A DNA stretch of 32,513 nt from Anaerolineae bacterium. GTDB lineage: Bacteria > Chloroflexota > Anaerolineae > UBA4142 > SHND01. Position 1 is the stretch's first letter. Every line of letters begins with the position of its first letter. Below, in pieces: positions 16,101 to 24,841 of the stretch. The DNA lies in assembly GCA_021463195.1 (NCBI GenBank), contig JAJTXZ010000021.1:30483-62995 (forward strand), read 5' to 3'. The translations under genes and the position numbers were made by a program. The notes below the pieces were generated by a model. That model did not search any database, was not told the DNA's origin, and saw only the letters and a list, made by a program, of their open reading frames with translations.

Positions 16101-17648
16101 TTATGCCTCTGACAAATAACGCGACATAAAGCGAGCGATTATGTTTTGAAATAACAAAATTTCTTTCGAGTCGAGTAAGCGTAGGATGATCAGATAAGCG
16201 GTCGAACCACCTATGGCGCCCAAAAGCAGCTGCATCCATAAATCTGACACAAAGCGAACAATGCTCCAAGCTGTAACGCCTCCAATGATCGCCGCAGCGG
16301 TCGTCTGAGCAAAGGATATCAGAATTATCCGCCCTCCCACATTGCCCGATTTCACTCGAATGAAACCAGACTGCCAAATAAGCGATAGACTAAAATAGAG
16401 TACATAACTGAATGCAATTCCGCTTACGCCAAAATAACTTGCCAGGAATGGCGTATAAAACACATACAAGGCAGCTTCAATCACTCCCATAATCGCAACG
16501 AGTTTTGTTTCTTTAAGCGCATAAAATGCGCGTCCGGTGATATTGCCCAAACACATTCCAATTAATGCCAACAAGTAAATCTGCAATATGGAAGCGACCT
16601 TCGCGGTATCCAAAGGCGTAAAAACACCACGCATAAACATTACCGAAACAATCGGTATAGATAACGCTATGCCCAAAGTTATAACTGGGGCAATCAGTAT
16701 CCACATCACGCGCAAACCATGCGAAATTGTGCGGCGCAAGCCCAACATATCAGACCCAGCCACGTTAAGCGCCATACGCGGAAAAATTACCGTTGCAATC
16801 CCGGTAGCGATCAACGACGATAATAGCCCTACAAGTTTGAAAGCGTATTCTAAATGAGAGATCGTGCCTTCAGCCAGATTGGACGCCAGATAGCGGTCAA
16901 TGATTGGCGTCCACCTCACAAAAAGACCAGAGAGTACGAGTGGAAGCAGGAGTTTAAATACCTTGCGAACTCCCGAATGATGTGGATCAAAAGAGCCAAG
17001 GAGGCGGCATCCGCGCAAAAAGATAGGCAACAATAAAATCACTTGTAATATCAAGCTTGCGGTAGCGGCAATAGATACGCCAACGACACCGAGGGTGGGC
17101 ACCAAGAACCATACAGTAACGAGATTGATTAGCGCGCCTACAAACGGAACAGCCGCTTGCCATCCAAAACGATTCTGCGCCTGATAAAGACCCGCTAAAA
17201 GACTAATCAATCCTGTTGCTACGATAGAGGGCCAAGTGACAAGCGCAACAGTAACTGCAATATCTAAAGTTTCCGCCGAGAGGCCGGGCGTAGTGATTTC
17301 CAAAAGAGGTCTTGCCCATATCATGCCTAATAAGGCAATTCCTCCGAGAATTATCAGGGATAACCAAGCTACGCTTCCAGCAACATGCCGCGCTTCCTCC
17401 AGTCGCCCTGTCGCAGCATAATCAACAAAAACCGGAATAATGACAAAGCTCAAACTGCCCAAGAGTATGGCGTTTGTATATTGCGGAAGGGTGTTTGCCG
17501 CAAGAAACGCGTCCATATCGGGACGGGAGCCAAACGCGGATGCGATTATGACTTGTACGACGGCGTTGATAGCCAGACTACCGAATGTGAACCCAGTAAC
17601 AATCACTGTCGAGCGCAAAAGATGAGACATTCCTTTGGGAGATGTCAT
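16101..17648 (-). CDS. MurJ/MviN-family lipid-linked glycan flippase
   Basis: The 515-residue integral membrane protein has about 14 membrane helices and the pattern of the MATE-like MurJ/MviN family (early SAFGSRPDMDAFLAAN at about 36-51, which is highly conserved in MurJ). Such proteins move lipid-linked sugars from the inner to the outer face of the cytoplasmic membrane. Because it lies in a glycan locus with epimerases and methyltransferases rather than in the dcw cluster, it may export a polysaccharide unit rather than lipid II, but the sequence does not settle it. ATG 17648 is 11 bp after the upstream epimerase stop, with AGGA about 10 bases before it. Composition is lower in GC than flanking genes. 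Confidence 0.87.
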   Translation of the reverse strand: MTSPKGMSHLLRSTVIVTGFTFGSLAINAVVQVIIASAFGSRPDMDAFLAANTLPQYTNAILLGSLSFVIIPVFVDYAATGRLEEARHVAGSVAWLSLIILGGIALLGMIWARPLLEITTPGLSAETLDIAVTVALVTWPSIVATGLISLLAGLYQAQNRFGWQAAVPFVGALINLVTVWFLVPTLGVVGVSIAATASLILQVILLLPIFLRGCRLLGSFDPHHSGVRKVFKLLLPLVLSGLFVRWTPIIDRYLASNLAEGTISHLEYAFKLVGLLSSLIATGIATVIFPRMALNVAGSDMLGLRRTISHGLRVMWILIAPVITLGIALSIPIVSVMFMRGVFTPLDTAKVASILQIYLLALIGMCLGNITGRAFYALKETKLVAIMGVIEAALYVFYTPFLASYFGVSGIAFSYVLYFSLSLIWQSGFIRVKSGNVGGRIILISFAQTTAAAIIGGVTAWSIVRFVSDLWMQLLLGAIGGSTAYLIILRLLDSKEILLFQNIIARFMSRYLSEA

Positions 17649-17659
17649 GCGCTGAAATC

Positions 17660-18682
17660 CTATCGCCCAATTGGGGGCGTCAGCACATGGAAAGATTGCG
17701 CCTCGCCCGCTTGCTTTTCGCGTCCGCTCTTATTTCTCATTCCGACATTGGCGTTTTCTAAAGCGTGAATTATATCGTGGATACCTTGCGCTAAATCGCC
17801 TTGGAACGAAAAACCCAATGCTCTGAATTTCTCATTTGAAACCGTATACGAAAGCTGATTCATAATGCGTGATTCGACATATTCAACCTGCACCTCAGGC
17901 ATATATGATTGAATCATTTTGACGATATCGTTTACTGTTGCATTTAACGTCAAGACATTATAAATTTCGTTATCAAAACGGTCCATTTTTAACACAAAAT
18001 TGAGAGCGCGCACCGCATCGCCCAGATCAAGATAAGGGCGCTTTTGATGCAAGGCCGTGCGCCAGACTGTAAGGGGTTGTCCCATACTAGCTTCCCAGCA
18101 AAATTTATTGATTGCGGTATGAAAGCGCATTCCAAGCGAGGTTCCAAAGATGGTCCCAAAGCGCCCGATATAAAAGCGCAGTCCATCCTCTTGTCCCAAG
18201 ACTTGCAGATATTGCTCCGCGCGCAATTTACTCGCGGCATACGGGCTTTGCGGTTCAAGTTCATCGGCGGCGCAGTTTTCGTCAACTATCGCTTCCTGTG
18301 TGCCGTAAACGCTGGTTGTCGAAAGAAATATCAATTTACTCCCAGTGCGCGCGCACGCCTGCGCAACACGCAAAGTCCCATCGAAATTTACATGTTCGAC
18401 TTTGCCTTGAATTTCAAAGCTTCCTGCCGCATTCGTAATCGCCGCCAGATGGATCACCACATCAATGCCATCAAAATATCGCTCCAGCTCTGCGGTGCAT
18501 ACATCATCTTCAATAAATTGAAACGGTACGCCAGCAGGTAAGTTGAATAATGAGCAATAACGCTGAGCGGAAAAATCATCAAGGAGAATAACCCGCTCCC
18601 ATTCATCTGCCTGCATTTCGTGAATAAAGCGCGACCCAATATGTCCTAACGCTCCGGTAATAAGAATCTTTTTGTTTTTCAT
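17660..18682 (-). CDS. NAD-dependent sugar epimerase/dehydratase (extended SDR)
   Basis: A 340-residue extended short-chain dehydrogenase. The dinucleotide site is TGALGHIG (9-16), the catalytic set is S/T at about 121-123 and Y148-x3-K152 in SPYAASK. These enzymes modify nucleotide sugars such as UDP-glucose or dTDP-sugars by 4-epimerisation, dehydration or reduction; the exact reaction cannot be read here. The C-terminal 30 residues are polar and probably disordered. It lies just upstream of the flippase (11 bp) and is preceded by a 115-bp gap, so it may begin a transcript. Two more SDRs occur 2 kb upstream; pairwise similarity is only moderate, so these are not recent duplicates. Confidence 0.88.
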   Translation of the reverse strand: MKNKKILITGALGHIGSRFIHEMQADEWERVILLDDFSAQRYCSLFNLPAGVPFQFIEDDVCTAELERYFDGIDVVIHLAAITNAAGSFEIQGKVEHVNFDGTLRVAQACARTGSKLIFLSTTSVYGTQEAIVDENCAADELEPQSPYAASKLRAEQYLQVLGQEDGLRFYIGRFGTIFGTSLGMRFHTAINKFCWEASMGQPLTVWRTALHQKRPYLDLGDAVRALNFVLKMDRFDNEIYNVLTLNATVNDIVKMIQSYMPEVQVEYVESRIMNQLSYTVSNEKFRALGFSFQGDLAQGIHDIIHALENANVGMRNKSGREKQAGEAQSFHVLTPPIGR

Positions 18683-18797
18683 ATCGCATTCTATGTCAAT
18701 CGCTTGATCAATTGCAGGGATTATCGCTCAAACCCGAAAACGGGTCTCATACTCGCGTCAGAGAGATGTGCCTTGAAATTGATTCAATGCCTCTGCT

Positions 18798-19901
18798 TCA
18801 AGAAGAATAATCGCATTGTAAGAATACGGTCCGGAGTTTTTCAAACGATTGTTTGACCGTAAATTGCGCTTGCACCTCTTGCAAGCCCACTTGAGCGATT
18901 CTTGACCGCAGCGCCGTATCAAGAATTAGTTTCTCGAGTTTTTCAACCCATTCGGCGGTTGTTCTTGCCAACATTCCATTGACCCCATCTTGAATCAATT
19001 CACAAATCTGACCGACCGGTGAGGCAATTATAGCAGTTGCGCCCGCCATATAAATCGTCGCTTTGAGTATGCCGCGCGCCTCAGATGCTTCGACTTGCTG
19101 CAATGGAAATAACCCAATATCCATCTTTATGATTTGGTCAATCATTTCCGCTTGAGTATATCGAGGCACGCAGGTATATCTAACTCGTTCAAAAGGCGGG
19201 AAATATTTATTATTAGGGCCAACGCCAACCAATACAAGCTGCAGCTGCGGGTATTTGGCAAAAACCAGTTCCAACGCTTCCCAGATCACAAAAAGGTTAT
19301 AAGCCGTCGCAGTGCTTCCGACCCATCCCAAAGTAACAATTTCGCGATTAGCGGATGGAAACTCGCGCCGCCGCCGATCAAAAGCTTCCACCTGCGGACA
19401 ATCCGGAATCACAAAACAATTATTTGTGAACTGCCGAATATATTTCGCGGTTAATTCATTATCTGTAGTAACCGCATCCACCAACCGCAACAACTCGGGC
19501 AAACCAGCTATGTTGTAGCGCGGCAGCCAAAGGGCATCAACCAAATCGAGAATCAAACACGCGCGCGTCTCGCGGCGCAACCTTCTCACCAGTCTTAGCG
19601 AAGTAGCTTTTGATAAATAGACCACATCATAGTTACGCGCTAGTCGTAGAATTTGATCTTCCTTGAGCTTGATCAACTGGTCATGGACACGCCGTGAAAA
19701 CATACCGAATCTTGTGATCAGGAACGCGCCAAACAAACGGTTATGGTTGGACGCGCTGCGCATAAGCGTCGGAAAAAGGCGGTTGACAAATTTAACTTGA
19801 AAACCCGAATCAATAAGCCAATCCTTGTAAATTAATCCACGCACAAAGCCGCTGGGATAAGCATCACCCGCTTCCAACACGATTAGAACTCGACGCGTCA
19901 T
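18798..19901 (-). CDS. GT4-like glycosyltransferase
   Basis: The 367-residue protein has the two-domain GT-B fold: the N-terminal acceptor part and a C-terminal donor part starting near GWVGS (192-196). The donor signature EASEARGILKATIYMAG (271-287), with SPVGQ (294-298) and DGVNG following, is the GT4 pattern, but the second glutamate of the usual E-x7-E is replaced around 279-283. It would add a sugar from a nucleotide donor to a growing lipid-linked glycan on the cytoplasmic face. ATG 19901 has GAGG about 10 bases upstream. The neighbouring gene (methyltransferase) is 39 bp upstream. The family is likely, substrate unknown. Confidence 0.8.
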   Translation of the reverse strand: MTRRVLIVLEAGDAYPSGFVRGLIYKDWLIDSGFQVKFVNRLFPTLMRSASNHNRLFGAFLITRFGMFSRRVHDQLIKLKEDQILRLARNYDVVYLSKATSLRLVRRLRRETRACLILDLVDALWLPRYNIAGLPELLRLVDAVTTDNELTAKYIRQFTNNCFVIPDCPQVEAFDRRRREFPSANREIVTLGWVGSTATAYNLFVIWEALELVFAKYPQLQLVLVGVGPNNKYFPPFERVRYTCVPRYTQAEMIDQIIKMDIGLFPLQQVEASEARGILKATIYMAGATAIIASPVGQICELIQDGVNGMLARTTAEWVEKLEKLILDTALRSRIAQVGLQEVQAQFTVKQSFEKLRTVFLQCDYSS

Positions 19902-19940
19902 CTAAAATGTCCTCGTCACAAATCTCATTCGCGTTGCATT

Positions 19941-20519
19941 CTATCGTACCGCTTCGACACGCGTATCGCGCCATCGCCGCGCGCCATGTGTCTGTGGTTC
20001 GCCAATTATGACTGCCTGGAACCCTACGCGCTTGAGCTCAAGTTCCAAATGCCAGCTAGACCAACCAAATGCATACGGGATATACGTCCTGCGTTGTTTC
20101 AGTTGCGCGATATCAAAAGCGTAAATTCCACGAACCGCTTCGATATAATTATCCAAATCGTTTTCTCGCGCCAAAGCGGCTTGAGCGCATTTGGCAAGAT
20201 CCGGGAGCTCGATTACAAGTTTTCCGCTCGGCGTCATTAAGCGAAACAATTCACTGAACAAGTCCCGAGCTTGCCACAAAGACAAATAACTCAGCGAATG
20301 TATCATTGCCGCCTCACTTACAGATTGGGCGGCAAAAAATTCCCCAATTCGCATAAAATCAACGCATAAATCGCAATCTGCCGCAGGGTCCACGTCAATA
20401 TTCACCCATCCTTTCCAATAATCTTTGTCGCATCCAAGATGCAAACGCACCTTATCTGCGGCTTTGACAGACAAATCCATCCGCAACAAACGGCAAAGCT
20501 TTGATTTCATTCTTCCCAT
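19941..20519 (-). CDS. SAM-dependent methyltransferase-like protein
   Basis: A 192-residue protein of the short class-I methyltransferase type common in glycan loci. The SAM motif is LHLGCDKDYWKGWVNIDVDP (26-45), the form seen in predicted sugar or polysaccharide methyltransferases. It continues with a post-I region SLSYLSLWQARDLFSELFRLM and a LVIELPD strand. Length is short compared with full methyltransferases (250+). It lies 11 bp downstream of an epimerase and 39 bp upstream of a GT4 gene. Start ATG 20519 has no clear Shine-Dalgarno and ATG codons at 20510 and 20480 are possible alternatives. Substrate unknown. Confidence 0.78.
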   Translation of the reverse strand: MGRMKSKLCRLLRMDLSVKAADKVRLHLGCDKDYWKGWVNIDVDPAADCDLCVDFMRIGEFFAAQSVSEAAMIHSLSYLSLWQARDLFSELFRLMTPSGKLVIELPDLAKCAQAALARENDLDNYIEAVRGIYAFDIAQLKQRRTYIPYAFGWSSWHLELELKRVGFQAVIIGEPQTHGARRWRDTRVEAVR

Positions 20520-20530
20520 GTTCGTTCAGC

Positions 20531-21484
20531 TCATTCTTCAGCCATGAGAATTTGTCTAGTCTTACGCAAGCCCGCTTCAAAGCCAAAGCGCGGCTTCCAG
20601 CCAGTTAGAGCGTATAGCCGCGCAGCCGAAATTTCCACTCGATCAATTTCAATCCGACGTCGTTCATCTGGCCATTCCGTATGAGACACTTGCCCGCGCT
20701 CCAATACGCGCACGATTGACGCGGCGATGTCCCGCACACTCAAATGCTCATAATGCGCGGCAAAATACACTTCGCCAATCAAGCGCGGATTTTGCGCTGC
20801 GGCATAAAGAATATCAACGGCGTCCTCGACATACATGACATTTCGGCTTTGGTCTCCAGCGCCAAAAATCTTGATTTCTTGATTCGTCCATGCAAGATGA
20901 ATGAAATAATTAACAAATCCAAAATCAGGATAACCTTTGCCATACGGGCCATACAGATTGGCAAAACGCAGAACGATAGTTTTTAAATCATGCACGCGAT
21001 TATAGATTCGATAATATTTCTCCGCGACTCCCTTGTTCGCAGAATAGATGTCAAGCGGCTTTTCGCCATGCGACTCGTCAATGATATCGCCGAGCGCTTT
21101 GCCAATAACTGTGCTGCTTGAAGTGTAAACCACCGTCGCATGCTCGTTCAGTAGACGAATCGCTTCGAGTACACGAAGATTACCAAGGCAGTTGACTTCG
21201 GCGTCAAATAACGGATCTTGCAAAGAAATCGGATGCGAGGTTTGTGCCGCGCAATTAAAAATAATATCCTGATCTTGGACGAGCTGCGCAATCAACGGTT
21301 CATCGCCCATACTGCCACGTACAAAACGAATCTGACTCCATACTTGACGCAAATTACGCGTCGTCGCGCGGAGACGCGGTTCAAGAGAATCGAGTATGGT
21401 CACCTGATTGGCTGGGTCTTGCAAGCAACGTCGGACCAAATTGGCGCCCAAGAATCCGGCGCCGCCAATGATCAGAATCTTCAT
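20531..21484 (-). CDS. NAD-dependent sugar epimerase/dehydratase (extended SDR)
   Basis: A 317-residue extended SDR. It has GGAGFLG (7-13) for NAD binding, an SSS stretch at 122-124 and Y147-x3-K151 (YSANK). The region KPLDIYSANKG and the FANLYGPYGKG (about 173-183) segment is typical of UDP-glucose/GDP-mannose type epimerases and dehydratases. Its stop-to-start spacing to the upstream epimerase is 2 bp and to the downstream methyltransferase 11 bp, so all are on one transcript. The product is presumably an altered nucleotide sugar for the glycan made here; substrate cannot be read. Confidence 0.88.
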   Translation of the reverse strand: MKILIIGGAGFLGANLVRRCLQDPANQVTILDSLEPRLRATTRNLRQVWSQIRFVRGSMGDEPLIAQLVQDQDIIFNCAAQTSHPISLQDPLFDAEVNCLGNLRVLEAIRLLNEHATVVYTSSSTVIGKALGDIIDESHGEKPLDIYSANKGVAEKYYRIYNRVHDLKTIVLRFANLYGPYGKGYPDFGFVNYFIHLAWTNQEIKIFGAGDQSRNVMYVEDAVDILYAAAQNPRLIGEVYFAAHYEHLSVRDIAASIVRVLERGQVSHTEWPDERRRIEIDRVEISAARLYALTGWKPRFGFEAGLRKTRQILMAEE

Positions 21485-21486
21485 TG

Positions 21487-22476
21487 TTAAATTCTCTCGT
21501 CATCCTGCAAGCAATAATCAATCGTGCGGTCAATGCCTTCAACCAGTGAGACAAACGCCTGCCATCCCGTCGCTTGTATAAAGCGCGCGGGATCAGCCAC
21601 AAAATTACGCGTCTCGATTAAAGAAAGCGACGCGGGTAGAGGCACATGCATCACCCGCGCGCGTCGTCCGGTCTTGCGCTCAACGCGCTCTGCGACCAAA
21701 TGAATTGCCTGAGCAACCGTATGTCCTCGCCCACTTCCAATTACAAAATATTGGCCATTCAAATGCTCCGCAGCTGCCGCCGCGTCCAAAAATGCGCGCG
21801 CGGCATCTTCCACATAAATATAATCACGAATGTAATTTCCGTCTCCATAAATCGTCAGCGTCTCGCCACGTAATGCCTTTCGAATCATCATATTCAACAT
21901 CCCCCGCTCTGCGCTGCTACTTTTAGGGCCTGGGCCAAAGACATTTGCCAACCGTAACACGACTCCATTTACAATGCGCTCGCGCGCATAATGGCAGAGA
22001 TACTTGTCCGCGATCCATTTATGCAAATCATACACCGTGATTGGATGGTCAGAATAGTCTTCGCTCACTGGCAAATTTGCGGTCCATCCTACTTCAGTAG
22101 CCGTGCCAGAAAACAGGATGGTCGGACAAATCTTTTTGTCGCGGCAGGCTTCCAACAGATGCAGCATCGGCAGGACATTACTATCCAGATCAGCTAACGG
22201 GTTTTGTTCTGCCACATACACACTGGTTTGCGCTGCCAGGTGCAAGACAACATCTACATCTGCCAGCGCGGTCTCCCACACAGCACGGTCTCGAACGTCA
22301 CCCTCAATATCCTGAATCTGGCCTTTAACAGTTAATGGCGTAAATCTCGCGCCAGGGCGGCTCAGCCGGGTAATGCAGCAATCTATGTTTTGCAATTGGG
22401 TGACTAGACTCGTCGCCAAATAGCCTGTCCCCCCAGTGATAAGAATATGTTTTGCTTCCAACATCATTACTGTCAT
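21487..22476 (-). CDS. NAD-dependent sugar epimerase/dehydratase (extended SDR)
   Basis: The 329-residue protein begins at ATG 22476, which overlaps the stop of the upstream methyltransferase gene (ATGA). A longer start at 22497 would overlap by 25 bp and is less likely. The cofactor motif is TGGTGYLA (14-21), in which the last glycine of TGxxGxxG is alanine. The catalytic pair is Y149-x3-K153 (YDLHK). The RLANVFGPG motif marks it as a sugar-nucleotide epimerase/dehydratase of the extended class. It lies immediately upstream of a second SDR (2-bp spacing). Which of the two acts first cannot be told. Confidence 0.86.
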   Translation of the reverse strand: MTVMMLEAKHILITGGTGYLATSLVTQLQNIDCCITRLSRPGARFTPLTVKGQIQDIEGDVRDRAVWETALADVDVVLHLAAQTSVYVAEQNPLADLDSNVLPMLHLLEACRDKKICPTILFSGTATEVGWTANLPVSEDYSDHPITVYDLHKWIADKYLCHYARERIVNGVVLRLANVFGPGPKSSSAERGMLNMMIRKALRGETLTIYGDGNYIRDYIYVEDAARAFLDAAAAAEHLNGQYFVIGSGRGHTVAQAIHLVAERVERKTGRRARVMHVPLPASLSLIETRNFVADPARFIQATGWQAFVSLVEGIDRTIDYCLQDDERI

Positions 22477-23513
22477 CTTTTTCGCGCATGAACACATATT
22501 CGCGTCGCCTGACCCAAGAAAGATAAAAACGCGCAGGCCAAAAATATTTTGTCGCCCAACGCGACAATAGACGAATCGAGCAAACGCGCGAACGAACGAG
22601 ACGCATCAACGCGTGAATTACGCAGCCAATATCGCGCGCTCCCCACATAATCATTGGGCGCAGGTTGATAAAAGACGCCAGTGATCTGAAAACGCTCTTG
22701 TAGCATTTTATAAATGTCGCGCTTGCGGAAAAAAGTGAAATGACGAGGCAAATCCAAGTTGTACCAATTTTCTCGCCAAAGCCAAAAATCAAGCGAATTG
22801 ATGTTGAGGGTGGAAAAGATTAACTGGCCGCCTGGTCCGAGTTTTTCACTGAACTGGTTTATCACCGCGAAAGGATTCTCCAAATGTTCCATCACAAAGC
22901 TGGCGACAATCACAGCCAAAGAATAATCAGGAATCTCTCTCAGCGTATCCTCAATCCGCCCGCTATGTACGACCAATCCTCTTTCACGTGCCTTCCTAGC
23001 CGCCGTTTCACTATATTCGATGCCTATACACTCTGACCATCCCAGTTTTCGCAAAAGCGCCAAGCGATTGCCTGAAGCGCAAGCCACTTCAAGCAGTCTG
23101 CCATTCGATACATAGTCGGGAAACAATTGCATTCCACAAACCCATTTACCTTCCAGTCGTTTCAACCAACTTGGCGATGGCAGTTCTTGCGGCAGATGAT
23201 TGTACCCTTTGTGGTTTTTCAGGAACCATATGGCAGAATGGCTAAGCGTCATTTCCTTCACCGAGTACGGCGCATATTCATCTGGATAATGTCTCGGCAA
23301 GAATTCCTGTTTGAGCGCAGGATTCTGAATCCATAAACCACATTGGTCACATTGGCTAACATAAAACAAACCGCCAATGCCCAGCATGTTATCTTTTCCC
23401 GTCAGCTTGACTTTGCTATTAGAGCTGCCGCATTGAGGACAAGCGCGGAGTTCATAACAAACTTGCTCTTGGGATTCTATCCGCGGTTGAAACGAATTGT
23501 CGCGCAAGCTCAT
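22473..23513 (-). CDS. Zinc-ribbon SAM-dependent methyltransferase
   Basis: A 346-residue protein with an N-terminal zinc ribbon (C25-x2-C28 and C55-x2-C58) followed by a class-I methyltransferase domain with LLEVACASGNRL (140-151) as the SAM loop and VMEHLENP (207-214) after it. The loop has ACASG in place of the usual GCGxG, a mild deviation that may still bind SAM. Such ribbon-plus-methyltransferase proteins are common in O-antigen and EPS clusters. It overlaps the stop of the upstream C-methyltransferase gene by 4 bp (ATGA) and its own stop overlaps the next epimerase by 4 bp, so these are translationally linked. Substrate unknown. Confidence 0.8.
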   Translation of the reverse strand: MSLRDNSFQPRIESQEQVCYELRACPQCGSSNSKVKLTGKDNMLGIGGLFYVSQCDQCGLWIQNPALKQEFLPRHYPDEYAPYSVKEMTLSHSAIWFLKNHKGYNHLPQELPSPSWLKRLEGKWVCGMQLFPDYVSNGRLLEVACASGNRLALLRKLGWSECIGIEYSETAARKARERGLVVHSGRIEDTLREIPDYSLAVIVASFVMEHLENPFAVINQFSEKLGPGGQLIFSTLNINSLDFWLWRENWYNLDLPRHFTFFRKRDIYKMLQERFQITGVFYQPAPNDYVGSARYWLRNSRVDASRSFARLLDSSIVALGDKIFLACAFLSFLGQATRICVHARKR

Positions 23514-24730
23514 TCAATCACCTGAACCCGCGGCACATACACAATCCACTTGCCGCCCGCGGCTTGGAATGCGCGTTCTTTTGCCATGATCTCTTCCGCA
23601 TGATTCCACCCAAAGAGCAGCGCATAGTCAGGATATCGCGCGCTGAACTTGTCATACGAACACACCGGTATATGCGCGCCGGGACTATATTTGCCTTGTT
23701 TGATTGGCGTTGTATCGCTGATAAATTCCACAAGGTCAGGCGTAATTCCGCAATAGTTAATAACAGTTGTGCTTTTAGATGTTGCGGCATAGCCCACAAC
23801 GCGCTTGCCACTTTGTTTCATTTGGCGCAACAAAGTCATCAGTTCGGCGCGCGAACGTTCGATGTTTTGCCTCAAATTGACATAGGTCTCTGGTTTATGC
23901 AATCCCAATTGATTTTCTTTTTCACGCAAGGCAATTACCGCGTCCGCTATCGGGTATTTGCCGCGCTTGGCAATAACATAGCGCATTGATCCACCATGAA
24001 CGTTCTGCGGTATGACATCAACCACTTCCAGCCCATGCTGTTTGAATACATACTCTAGCGAGGACAATGAAAAATAAAAAGCGTGTTCATCATAAATTTG
24101 GTCATACGATGTCTTTTCAAGAATATCGCCAAGATAAGGATCCTCAAATATTAAGACGCCCTCGGGCTTGAGCAAGATATTGATGCCCGCGATAACAGAA
24201 TGAAGATAAGGGATATGGCACATAACATTCGCGCCTAAAAATACATCCGCTTGACCGTATTTAGAAACAATTTTGCGCGCAAGTTCTTGGTCAAAGAACT
24301 CGCTTATGGTCTGGATTCCTCGACCTATTGCGACTTGCGCTACATTAGCAGAAGGTTCGATTCCAAGATGCCGAATTCCAGCTTGCGCGAAATTTCTCAA
24401 CATGATACCGTCATTACTACCAATCTCTACAACAAACGGGTCCGCAGAGCCAAGATAATCACGCTTCACTTGGGCGGCGAATCTGGCAAAATGTTCTGCC
24501 ATCCGCGTCGAAGTGGATGAAAAAAACGCATAGTTCGCGTGGAACATTTTCTCACGGTCTGGTTGATCCAAGAGCTGTACCATATGGCAAACAAGACAGT
24601 GCCCCACGCGCAACTCGAAAAAATATTCTTGGGCAAACTGTTCAGAACCCAGAAAACCGTTTGCGATTGGCATTCGGCCAAACGATATAAATGGTTCGAC
24701 CGTATTGTTACAAACAAGACAATGGATCAC
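23510..24730 (-). CDS. NDP-hexose C-methyltransferase (TylCIII/TcaB9-like), GTG start
   Basis: A 406-residue protein with the three-part layout of sugar 3-C-methyltransferases: an N-terminal zinc-binding domain (C4, C7, C45, C48), a SAM-binding methyltransferase domain with EIGSNDG (102-108) and a C-terminal nucleotide-like domain (about 300-406). The catalytic segment IYDEHAFYF (212-220) supplies Y213, E215 and H216, matching the Tyr/Glu/His set of TcaB9. It would place a methyl group on C3 of a keto-deoxysugar nucleotide, giving a branched sugar. The GTG start at 24730 gives the family-typical N-terminus (M-I-H-C-x2-C); the reading frame runs open to 24832 but the extra 34 residues do not fit. 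GGAGG at plus-strand 24735-24739 is 4 bases upstream, a little close. Confidence 0.85.
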   Translation of the reverse strand: MIHCLVCNNTVEPFISFGRMPIANGFLGSEQFAQEYFFELRVGHCLVCHMVQLLDQPDREKMFHANYAFFSSTSTRMAEHFARFAAQVKRDYLGSADPFVVEIGSNDGIMLRNFAQAGIRHLGIEPSANVAQVAIGRGIQTISEFFDQELARKIVSKYGQADVFLGANVMCHIPYLHSVIAGINILLKPEGVLIFEDPYLGDILEKTSYDQIYDEHAFYFSLSSLEYVFKQHGLEVVDVIPQNVHGGSMRYVIAKRGKYPIADAVIALREKENQLGLHKPETYVNLRQNIERSRAELMTLLRQMKQSGKRVVGYAATSKSTTVINYCGITPDLVEFISDTTPIKQGKYSPGAHIPVCSYDKFSARYPDYALLFGWNHAEEIMAKERAFQAAGGKWIVYVPRVQVIE

Positions 24731-24841
24731 CAGTCCTCCAACTGAAATAAAGGTAATCGGATACGTATAATTCCGTACACTAAAACAAAATTTTTTCAGG
24801 CAGTTGGCGCCGCGCGACGCCAAGCAAAACATATTTCCAAT

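Noticed and set aside
18683-18700. TTGACA next to TAGAAT before the SDR gene at 18682
   Set aside because: The two hexamers are adjacent instead of 16-18 bp apart; a leaderless -10 is possible but not supported enough to annotate.
18732-18745. Hairpin ACCCG-AAAA-CGGGT between the GT4 and SDR genes
   Set aside because: The stem is only 5 bp and no T-run follows on either strand, so it is not a convincing terminator.
24731-24832. 34-residue N-terminal extension of the C-methyltransferase
   Set aside because: Family members begin just before the first CxxC pair; GTG 24730 with GGAGG upstream fits better.
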